From CAYUIS01 sp964444825 (GTDB taxonomy: Bacteria > Chloroflexota > Anaerolineae > B4-G1), in contig CAYUIS010000179.1 in assembly GCA_964444825.1 (NCBI GenBank), positions 1-8,671 on the forward strand: 8,671 nt of DNA. Reading direction: 5' to 3'. The position numbers were made by a program, and so were the translations under genes. A model generated the notes under the pieces. It was not told the DNA's origin. It did no database searches and was given only the letters and a program-made list of their open reading frames with translations. Shown one piece after another: positions 1-5,575 of the stretch; positions within the stretch are counted from its first letter, which is position 1, and each line of letters begins with the position of its first letter.

Positions 1-303
1 CTTATGCTCGTCGCCAAGGATGAAAAGCAGGAGGTGGGACAACTGCTAGTGATTCCTATGGCCTCGAACGGCTGGCCGCCGTTGAGCAGCGAGCCGACGG
101 TGCTGGACATCAGTCCTTATCCACAGCAGGGCATCACGGTCGATCCTACGACCGACCTGGTGTGGGCAACCAGCGTGGAAAGCGGAGGAGTTACTTCTTT
201 TTCTTCTTGCCTTTACCCTTTTTCTTTCCTTTGTCCTTCTTGTCCTTATCCTTCTTGGTTATCTCATCCTCCTCGTCCTCATCGGGCTCCGTACCCGGGA
301 TAG
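1..303 (+). CDS. 3' part of an unidentified protein, possibly beta-propeller-like (partial)
   Basis: The frame is open from the window edge and ends at TAG 301-303. Its first ~62 codons mostly end in G or C, as in real genes nearby, and encode a plausible sequence that includes GITVDPTTDLVWATS. This resembles one blade of an NHL/YVTN-type beta-propeller, but one blade-like segment is too little for a firm family call. From about base 190 the frame lies antisense to the lysine tail of the convergent PPK2 gene, and its residues there (Ser/Pro/Cys/Leu-rich) look like a by-product of that AAG/AAA-rich tail. The true gene may therefore have lost its natural end, or may genuinely overlap the PPK2 gene by ~113 bp. 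There is no visible ribosome site before ATG 4, so the real start is probably outside the window. The function is unknown. Confidence 0.35.
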   Translation, partial: LMLVAKDEKQEVGQLLVIPMASNGWPPLSSEPTVLDISPYPQQGITVDPTTDLVWATSVESGGVTSFSSCLYPFSFLCPSCPYPSWLSHPPRPHRAPYPG

Positions 304-823
304 GGACCTCCATCGGCTCATAGTCGAGCTCTCGGCTGAGCAATTCCACGAGCGTACGCAGCGTCTTGACCCGGGCGAACCACTTGTCGTCGCCCTCGAC
401 GATGGTCCAGGGTGCCGTCATGGTGCTGGTGCGAAGCAGCATATCTTGGACGGCCGCTTCATATTGATCCCACCGCGCGCGATTACGCCAGTCCTCGTCG
501 GTCAATTTCCAAGACTTGTACTCCGTGTCCCGCCGGGCCTCAAAGCGGCGCAACTGCTCACCTGGACTTATCTGAATCCAAAACTTGGCCAGGATCATCC
601 CATAGTCCGCCAACTGGCGCTCGAATTCGTTGATCTCCCGATAGGCTCGCTTCCACTCCTCTTCGGTGCAAAAGCCCTCTATGCGCTCGACCATCACCCG
701 CCCATACCAACTGCGGTCGAAAATCAGGATCTGTTTCTCGTCGGGCGGCTTGAGGCGGCGCCAAAAGCGCCACAGGTAGTGATGGGTGCCGTCCTCGCCG
801 CTTGGCGCCGCGATGGGGAGCAC
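191..823 (-). CDS. Downstream fragment of PPK2 paralogue: Walker B part plus Lys-rich tail
   Basis: This is the 210-codon open frame after the TAG, beginning with a GTG that directly follows it (TAGGTG). It carries the PPK2 hallmark IFDRSWYGRV (fragment residues 33-42; Asp and Arg are typical phosphate/metal ligands), then VERIEG, KFWIQIS, a WKLTDEDWRNR lid segment and the APWTIVE strand, all as in TIGR03708-like polyphosphate:AMP phosphotransferases. After residue ~170 the kinase fold ends. An acidic run (DEDEEDE) follows, then a ~21-residue tail of almost only Lys with Asp and Gly, ending in five Lys. Such tails are known to bind polyphosphate ionically, so a role in gripping polyphosphate is inferred. 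Separate translation could occur by re-initiation at the GTG, with a weak GGGA six bases before the GTG, but the fragment lacks the P-loop and could not be an active kinase alone. Confidence 0.7.
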   Translation of the reverse strand: MLPIAAPSGEDGTHHYLWRFWRRLKPPDEKQILIFDRSWYGRVMVERIEGFCTEEEWKRAYREINEFERQLADYGMILAKFWIQISPGEQLRRFEARRDTEYKSWKLTDEDWRNRARWDQYEAAVQDMLLRTSTMTAPWTIVEGDDKWFARVKTLRTLVELLSRELDYEPMEVPIPGTEPDEDEEDEITKKDKDKKDKGKKKGKGKKKKK

Positions 824-1033
824 CTAGTATCCCAGGGTGTCCAGCCTATCGGTGACGCTTTTGATGTTGCCCACCTTTCCACCGGCGTCCCAGCCCTCAT
901 ACACCATAACGAGCGTGCGCTTCTGCACATAAAGCTGGTAGGCCAGTTCTCGCAACTGTAACTGGTAGCGTGTTCGACCGACGACGTATTCCTCTCGGGT
1001 CAAAGTCTGGCTCAGATCGATTCTCTCCAACAT
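824..1033 (-). CDS. Upstream fragment of PPK2 paralogue: N-terminus and P-loop, 69 codons
   Basis: This fragment runs from ATG 1033-1031 to TAG. The start is set by AGGAGG seven bases upstream and by matching the MLEKVDLS start of the neighbouring paralogue (here MLERIDLS). It contains the PPK2 N-terminal helix and the strand leading into the P-loop, YEGWDAGGKVG (residues 45-55). The paralogue and most family members read GWDAAGKG(T/G), so the Gly after the P-loop Lys is Val here. Lys53 itself is kept. The change may weaken phosphate binding, which would parallel the two-domain polyphosphate:AMP phosphotransferases in which only one domain is thought to be catalytic. The protein would stop just after the RLDTLGY segment, before the rest of the nucleotide-binding core. 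Confidence 0.65.
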   Translation of the reverse strand: MLERIDLSQTLTREEYVVGRTRYQLQLRELAYQLYVQKRTLVMVYEGWDAGGKVGNIKSVTDRLDTLGY

Positions 1034-1040
1034 AGCGCTT

Positions 1041-1048
1041 CCTCCTTA
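1041..1048 (-). promoter_or_regulatory. Shine-Dalgarno overlapping the upstream stop codon (TAAGGAGG)
   Basis: On the minus strand the TAA of the PPK2/alpha-CTD gene is the first part of TAAGGAGG, placed seven bases before the ATG of the second PPK2 gene. This fixes that start and implies tight, probably coupled, translation of the two paralogues. Confidence 0.75.
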
Positions 1049-2077
1049 CCCTGCGCCCTCTGCCTTCAGCTCCGGCTCCGCGTCGGGCTCAAGCTCGAAC
1101 TCTGTGTCCAGCAGGCCCAACGATTCGAGGCGCTGTTTGATCTCGTCCACGCTCTTGGGACCAATGCCACTCAGCGCTAGCAAACCATCATCTCCCTCAG
1201 CCAAGCGCTTCATCAAGTCCCCGGCAGTGGACAGCCCAGCCTCTTCCAGAGGCCTTAGCACGCGGGCGCCAAGTCCCATCTTGGCCAATGGCGTCTCTCT
1301 GCCCGCCCTCTCTGAACCAAGCGTACGCAGTTCCTTGGGAGGAGGGCCCTCGGGCAGCGGGAGACCCCGATCCTGCAAAGCCTCCTGCAGGTGGTGCACG
1401 ATCGTCTCGAAAATCTTGATCCGGGCCCAGCGACGGTCGGTCGCCTCGACGATGGTCCACGGCCCCCACTCTGAGTCGGTGCGCTCCAGCATCTCCTCGA
1501 TGGCCACGACATACTGGTCGTACTTGCTGTGGTGCTCCCAGTCCTCCGATTGAACGTGCCAGCTTTCGAGGGGGTCCTCCGCCAATTTCTTGAAACGCTT
1601 CTTTTGCTCCTCCTTGCTGATGTGCAGCCAGAACTTTATCACCACGTGGCCATCGTCAGCAATCGTGCGCTCGAAATTTACAATGTCCCGGTAGCCCTTG
1701 CGCCAATCCTCCTCCGGCGTCAAGCCCTCCACGCGCTCGACCAGCACGCGACCATACCAACTCCGGTCAAAGATCGCCATCTCGCCATAGTTGGGGAGCT
1801 TGAGCCAAAAGCGCCATAGCCAGGGCATGTGCATCTCGTAGGTGCGCGGTGCCTGGATGGGGTAGAGTTTAAAGCCGCGTGGATCGAGCCGTTGGGTCAA
1901 CAGGTTGATGGACGTTCCCTTGCCCGCTGCGTCCCAGCCCTCAAAGACGATCACGCTGGGGATGTTGGCATCCCAGCACGCCTTCTGCAGGTCGTACAGA
2001 TGGTCGCGTAGGTAGGGCAACTGCTCCTTGTACTTCTCTTTCGATAGCTTCTTGCTAAGGTCGACTTTCTCAAGCAT
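1046..2077 (-). CDS. PPK2-family polyphosphate:nucleotide phosphotransferase with C-terminal RNAP alpha-CTD-like domain
   Basis: This 343-residue protein has a PPK2 kinase domain (residues ~1-235) that transfers phosphate between polyphosphate and nucleotides in the cytosol. It shows Walker A GWDAAGKGT (47-55, Lys53), the RLDPRGF segment (63-69), the Walker B-like AIFDRSWYGR (101-110, Asp104), VERVEG, KFWLHISKEEQ (148-158), a lid region around 165-185 and GPWTIVEATD (205-214). The pattern is closest to polyphosphate:AMP phosphotransferases (class II), but AMP versus ADP preference cannot be read off safely. After a Pro-rich linker (240-248), residues ~266-322 look like the RNA polymerase alpha-subunit CTD: an R-LRPLEEAGL helix, GDLM, then GIGPKSVDEIKQRL. 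In Escherichia coli alpha numbering, the matches to R265, G296, K298, S299 and E302 are kept, while N268 and C269 are not. A generic helix-hairpin-helix is the alternative reading. The start has GGAGGAGAGGAG just upstream; the gap to adk is 62 bp. Confidence 0.9.
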   Translation of the reverse strand: MLEKVDLSKKLSKEKYKEQLPYLRDHLYDLQKACWDANIPSVIVFEGWDAAGKGTSINLLTQRLDPRGFKLYPIQAPRTYEMHMPWLWRFWLKLPNYGEMAIFDRSWYGRVLVERVEGLTPEEDWRKGYRDIVNFERTIADDGHVVIKFWLHISKEEQKKRFKKLAEDPLESWHVQSEDWEHHSKYDQYVVAIEEMLERTDSEWGPWTIVEATDRRWARIKIFETIVHHLQEALQDRGLPLPEGPPPKELRTLGSERAGRETPLAKMGLGARVLRPLEEAGLSTAGDLMKRLAEGDDGLLALSGIGPKSVDEIKQRLESLGLLDTEFELEPDAEPELKAEGAG

Positions 2078-2139
2078 GTCTCCTCTCCTCCATTATGCGG
2101 GCACGATTGACAGGGTTTCGAGACCTGCAAGGCCTCCCA

Positions 2140-2802
2140 TTACTCACCTAGAACCACGGTGCGCAGATCGGCCGTCACCGTGTCTATCGATTGATCGCCG
2201 TTGACCTCGACCAGCACTCCTTGGCGACGGTAGAAGTCGATGAGTGGGCTGGTCTGATCCCAATACACCTTGAGCCGCTGGCGCACCGTCTCCGCGTTGT
2301 CGTCGTCGCGCTGATACAGCTCGCCGCCATCGGTATCGCACACCCCGGGCTGCTGGGGAGGGTTGAACTTGATGTGATAGGCCTCGCCGCAAGTGCGGCA
2401 CAGACGGCGGCCGCTCACGCGCTCGACGAGCACGTCATCGGGCACTGCAATGTTGGGAACCAGGCTGATCTTGTGTCCTCGGTCAGCCAAAGCCTGGCCC
2501 AGAGCCTCGGCCTGTGCGATGGTGCGGGGAAAACCATCGAACAGTGCACCGCCTGCACAGTCAGGTCGACTCAAGCGGTCCATCACCATGCCGATGGTGA
2601 TGTCATCGGGCACGAGGTCTCCCCGGTCCATATAGACCTTGGCCTGTTTTCCCAGCTCAGTTTCGTTTTTGAGATTCTCCCGAAACAGGTCGCCACTGGC
2701 GATGTGGGGCAGACTGAGGGCCTCGCGTAACCGGGCCGCTTGGGTTCCCTTTCCTGAAGCCGGTGGGCCGAGAAGCACGATGAATCTTGGTTCTGCCGAC
2801 AT
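2140..2802 (-). CDS. adk: Adenylate kinase, zinc-LID type
   Basis: This 220-residue cytosolic enzyme catalyses AMP + ATP = 2 ADP. The P-loop is GPPASGKGTQ (12-21). The AMP-binding ASGDLFRENL follows (35-44), then DGFPRT (89-94). A long-form LID (about 130-168) carries C135-x2-C138-x16-C155-x2-D158, the Cys3-Asp zinc site known from Gram-positive adenylate kinases. Arginines of the LID and core (for example RRQ..) are present and nothing is missing, so it should be active. AGGAGGG six bases before the ATG sets the start. Its place between a CYTH/CHAD protein and two PPK2 genes, rather than in a secY ribosomal cluster, suggests a specialised or second copy (inference). With polyphosphate:AMP phosphotransferase it would make ATP from polyphosphate and AMP. 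Confidence 0.95.
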   Translation of the reverse strand: MSAEPRFIVLLGPPASGKGTQAARLREALSLPHIASGDLFRENLKNETELGKQAKVYMDRGDLVPDDITIGMVMDRLSRPDCAGGALFDGFPRTIAQAEALGQALADRGHKISLVPNIAVPDDVLVERVSGRRLCRTCGEAYHIKFNPPQQPGVCDTDGGELYQRDDDNAETVRQRLKVYWDQTSPLIDFYRRQGVLVEVNGDQSIDTVTADLRTVVLGE

Positions 2803-2836
2803 AGTGGTCCCTCCTCTCTATAGTCGTATCAAACTG

Positions 2837-2851
2837 AGATCTGGAAGATCT
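2837..2851. repeat. AGATCT-GGA-AGATCT dyad in the gap before adk
   Basis: Two copies of the self-complementary AGATCT are separated by three bases in the 96-bp gap between the CHAD protein gene and adk. They can be read as an inverted repeat able to form a 6-bp hairpin or as a direct repeat (AGATCTGGA/AGATCTGGC). It might be an operator or an mRNA processing or attenuation hairpin; no T-run follows on the minus strand. Confidence 0.35.
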
Positions 2852-2898
2852 GGCCTCTTGCCGATGCACATCGTCCATGCGCACCTATAGGGCAAAGC

Positions 2899-5409
2899 TC
2901 ACAATGCGGCCAATGTAGTCGCCGCCAGTTCGTTGAACTGGGGATTCTGAATCCGAGTCCAAGCCTGGGGGAAGGTCTCCACCAAGTGTTGTAGCTCTGT
3001 CTGTCGGGATGTCATATACGCTGCCACTCCTGGTGCGATAATGGGTTCTGTAGGCAAGGATATACCTTCTCTTTCAGCCTCGCTGTGCCCCCACGTCCCC
3101 CATGTCAAAAAGTCCCGCAGCAGGTTGCTGGCGACCACTGCATCCTGCAGGTCACCCAGGTGATCCTGGAGGCGCTTGACCTCGGTGATGAAATCCTTGG
3201 CCTCCGGAGCCAGCACCTCGAGAAAGTATTCAACTGTATAGCGCAGTCCCTTGGCGGCGATGCGGAGTTGATGTAACCGCTCCAGCGGGACATCCGGTCG
3301 TGTCACCCACTCATCATAGGCACGCACCGCAGCCAGCCGTTGGTATACCGCCACGGGTACGACGTGCCGCAGCAGATGAGGTATCGGCTCTCCGTCGTCA
3401 GAGAGGGTCGGAAGCGCCCCTGCACCGCGGATCTGGAGGAACGCGCCAAACCGTCTCTTGAACTCATAGTAGCGACCGCTATCCAGGTAAGCGAGCATTC
3501 GCTTGCGTGCCCTCTCGCGTTCTGCCTCCCACGCAGCCCGCAGGGGATCCAAGCTACCCTGTCTCTCCTCCGGCAGCGTGTCCAAGTAGTGCTGCGTCTT
3601 TTCCCAAAAGACGTCCATGTCTCGTACGGCGCCGAGGACTCGGCCCGTCCGTCGCAACCCCTTGATAAACGGTTTCATTTCCCCGATATCGAGATAGTCC
3701 TCAAACACACGAAAGGCGGCCCGCATACGGCGGGTGGCGACGCGCATATCGTGTAACTCTTCGATATCCTCCCCTAGCCGGGTGCCGGGTTCGTGGTACA
3801 GCATACGCTGGTAATGCAGTAGGAGCGTCTTGCGAGCCGCCTCAGCCATCGAATCGTCCGGATCCAGGCCAGGCTGTGAAGGAGGTTTGGTCACCTCCAT
3901 CACGGCAGGCTGTGCCGTCTCGATCAGCACTGCCGTTGACCTGAACTGGAGCTCGGCTTCAAACAGCAACCGCCACAGGTCTCCTTTTTTCTGTGCTCGT
4001 TCAGCGTCGGCTGCAGCAGTGGGTCCGACAACCTCGAACTGGACGGTTCCCTCCCGATGATCCACCTGCCCCAGTTGGCTGGCACCGGTCTGGTTGAGAT
4101 CCAATCCGTCCGCCATACGCACCAGGGCAGCCAGCGCCAACGCGTCGCGCCGCATCGGTACGGGGATATCCGTGAATAGCGGCTTTTGGGCCAGTTCATC
4201 CAGTCTCCTGCGGGTGGCGCGTTTCCGATGGAGGTAGGTAGTCAGTGCTACGATACGACGTTCGTCAGCTCCTAACTCGGCTGGAGGATGCGCCAGAAGG
4301 ATATCCCGCCCGGCACTATGGTGACGATCCGGATTCGTCTGCAATCCCACATTGTGCAGCAACGCCGCGATCTCGAGCAGAGGGCGTCGCTCTTCCGACA
4401 GACCGTGGAATGGCTGGAGGTGGTCGAATAGGGCCAGGGCGTGATCGGCCACAGCGCGGGCGTGAACCGTATCGACGCTGTAGATGTCAAACAGCTTTTC
4501 CAGCGGCCAGGGCTCTAGCGGCTCGTCCACTTGTGGCGACGGGGGCGCGGGTGACGGTATCGCCTCCGCCAGGATAGAGGAGGGAAAGATGTCCATACGC
4601 TTGTCCCGGAACAAAACGAGCCAGCGCCGCACTGTGCGGTCAGTAATACCGACGGTTCCGGCCGCTTCAACTTGCGTTGCACCTTCATCGAGCGCCAGCA
4701 GCACTCGCGCTCGACGGCCTTCCCGATTATTCTCCCGTGAAGCGACTTGTTCACAGGCGGCACGCTCCATCGGGGTCAACAGGCGTTCCTGCGGTTGAGC
4801 TGCATCGAGGAACGCCAAGCCTCGTTCGAATTTCGATAGGACCATAGGCTCTAGTTCCCACTCGTCCTGGAGGCAGGCGACCAACGCCTTCAGATCCTCC
4901 TCGGTGCCCTGAGGCGCTAGTTCCACCTCCAGCTCAAGACAGCCCTGCTCCTTGCCCTGTGCGGTCGTCAGCACGTCGTCCAGGCTCAGCTCGCCCACGA
5001 TACGCTCATCCTGGCTCACCTGCCGCAGGATACGTGTCTGTTCGATGTAAAAGAGAGGGACAAGATGCGCATCTCCGATCAACTCATCTACCCGGTCTCG
5101 CACGGGACCGGCCGGCCACTCGGTTGGGGGAGCGACGGCTGGCAACAGAACTTCGTATTCCTCTCGCCGGTGAACCCCATCCTCGGCTCTTCCCAGCCCT
5201 TTGAGTGTGATCAAAACACCATCGTCCTTTTCCCGTTGACGGCAGGCAAATCCCCCTGCCAGGATCAGTCGATCTGGGGTATCCAGATAGGTATCCTTCA
5301 CCTGTTTGACCTGCTTGCCCTTGAGGGCAAAGTCCGCCAGATGATCGACTGTCAACAAATGCTCAAGAACCTCCGTATCGGGAAGGACGAATTTGGCTTC
5401 GATTTCCAT
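2899..5409 (-). CDS. CYTH-HTH-HD(Ppx-like)-CHAD multidomain polyphosphate-associated protein
   Basis: This 836-residue protein has four modules. (1) CYTH, ~1-200, opens with the ExExK signature (EIEAK, 2-6) and keeps an ELEVEL strand (159-164) and late K193; CYTH tunnels bind or hydrolyse triphosphates. (2) An HTH, ~228-268, is of the IS630/transposase-like type (RARVLLALDEGATQ, then VGITDRTVRRW). (3) An HD domain, ~305-500, resembles the C-terminal domain of Ppx/GppA exopolyphosphatases: H316, LLHNVGL (351-356, so HN in place of HD), DRHHSAG (361-367), TYLHRK (391-396) and MADGLDL (432-438). (4) CHAD, ~520-815, has both signature helices, ELHDMRVATRRMR (551-563) and LHQLRIAAKGLRY (712-724), with the conserved His/Arg/Lys that bind polyphosphate, plus VRDMDV (595-600). 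There is no signal peptide or membrane segment. The gene is first in the operon; only a weak AAGG precedes the ATG. A polyphosphate sensor, scaffold or triphosphatase is inferred; the enzymatic activity is unknown. Confidence 0.9.
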   Translation of the reverse strand: MEIEAKFVLPDTEVLEHLLTVDHLADFALKGKQVKQVKDTYLDTPDRLILAGGFACRQREKDDGVLITLKGLGRAEDGVHRREEYEVLLPAVAPPTEWPAGPVRDRVDELIGDAHLVPLFYIEQTRILRQVSQDERIVGELSLDDVLTTAQGKEQGCLELEVELAPQGTEEDLKALVACLQDEWELEPMVLSKFERGLAFLDAAQPQERLLTPMERAACEQVASRENNREGRRARVLLALDEGATQVEAAGTVGITDRTVRRWLVLFRDKRMDIFPSSILAEAIPSPAPPSPQVDEPLEPWPLEKLFDIYSVDTVHARAVADHALALFDHLQPFHGLSEERRPLLEIAALLHNVGLQTNPDRHHSAGRDILLAHPPAELGADERRIVALTTYLHRKRATRRRLDELAQKPLFTDIPVPMRRDALALAALVRMADGLDLNQTGASQLGQVDHREGTVQFEVVGPTAAADAERAQKKGDLWRLLFEAELQFRSTAVLIETAQPAVMEVTKPPSQPGLDPDDSMAEAARKTLLLHYQRMLYHEPGTRLGEDIEELHDMRVATRRMRAAFRVFEDYLDIGEMKPFIKGLRRTGRVLGAVRDMDVFWEKTQHYLDTLPEERQGSLDPLRAAWEAERERARKRMLAYLDSGRYYEFKRRFGAFLQIRGAGALPTLSDDGEPIPHLLRHVVPVAVYQRLAAVRAYDEWVTRPDVPLERLHQLRIAAKGLRYTVEYFLEVLAPEAKDFITEVKRLQDHLGDLQDAVVASNLLRDFLTWGTWGHSEAEREGISLPTEPIIAPGVAAYMTSRQTELQHLVETFPQAWTRIQNPQFNELAATTLAAL

Positions 5410-5441
5410 AGTCAGTGCCTTGAGATTTCCAGAAGTTTAAC

Positions 5442-5511
5442 GTCACGTCAACAGTGGCCGTGGAAATAAGTATACACGAAGTGGTGTAATCCGCAAAATC
5501 TGACACGTGAC
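5442..5511. repeat. Widely spaced inverted repeat GTCACGT / ACGTGAC in the divergent promoter region
   Basis: GTCACGT (5442-5448) and ACGTGAC (5505-5511) are exact inverted copies separated by 56 bp. They flank the candidate minus-strand promoter at 5469-5496. The right copy lies in a local near-palindrome around CACGTG; the left lies in a CGTCACGTCA run. They could be operator half-sites for a regulator of the divergent genes, but a chance origin cannot be excluded. Confidence 0.3.
5469..5496 (-). promoter_or_regulatory. Candidate sigma-70-type promoter for the polyphosphate operon
   Basis: On the minus strand TTGCGG (5496-5491), a 16-base spacer and TATACT (5474-5469) form a plausible -35/-10 pair. 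This would give a leader of about 50 nt before the CYTH-CHAD gene start at 5409. The -10 box matches 5 of 6 consensus bases and the -35 box 3 of 6. Confidence 0.4.
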
Positions 5512-5550
5512 CGTAACTGACCTGTAACCCTTATGAGCTGTACGACATAA

Positions 5551-5556
5551 TATAAT
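5551..5556 (+). promoter_or_regulatory. Perfect TATAAT -10 box ahead of the chemoreceptor gene
   Basis: TATAAT matches the -10 consensus exactly; no good -35 hexamer lies 16-18 bases upstream (CCCTTA at 17). If used, transcription would begin near 5563, just after the GGAGGT at 5557-5562. That sequence then could not serve as ribosome site for ATG 5576, which favours ATG 5588 with GGGAG at 5578-5582 as the working start. Confidence 0.45.
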
Positions 5557-5575
5557 GGAGGTACTCTGACGAACT

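Larger units (their letters stand above)
191..1033 (-). pseudogene. PPK2-family polyphosphate kinase paralogue interrupted by one in-frame TAG
   Basis: Read through the stop, this is a 280-codon PPK2 gene (polyphosphate-dependent nucleotide kinase, most like the polyphosphate:AMP phosphotransferase group). Codons 1-69 carry the N-terminal helix and P-loop. Codon 70 is TAG (bases 824-826). Codons 71-280 continue in the same frame with the rest of the domain and a Lys-rich tail. The upstream paralogue aligns without gaps up to this point and has Lys at its residue 70, so one AAG-to-TAG change would explain the stop. No other stop or frameshift is present and all downstream motifs are intact. 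This suggests a very recent nonsense mutation, a sequence error, a translational readthrough site, or a split into two polypeptides. Its start has a strong Shine-Dalgarno overlapping the stop of the upstream gene (12-bp gap). As one intact protein it would be a kinase; as read, it is broken. Confidence 0.8.

Noticed and set aside
191..290. Low-complexity repeat or frameshift artefact behind the Lys tail
   Set aside because: The AAG/AAA codons are mixed rather than a single homopolymer or exact tandem unit, and the frame stays the same as the kinase domain, so a coding tail is the simpler reading.
446..961. 171-codon plus-strand frame opposite the second PPK2, spanning the TAG region
   Set aside because: It is an antisense shadow of PPK2-conserved sequence; a similar shadow occurs opposite the first paralogue (1529-1819), as expected from homology rather than coding.
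2191..2730. 179-codon plus-strand frame opposite adk
   Set aside because: Mirror frame of adenylate kinase codons; adk has complete motifs and a strong ribosome site on the minus strand.
4575..4730. Transposase fragment or insertion sequence, suggested by the IS630-like HTH
   Set aside because: The HTH is in frame within an uninterrupted 836-codon gene, with no terminal repeats, target duplication or DDE catalytic domain; it is a domain of the fusion protein.
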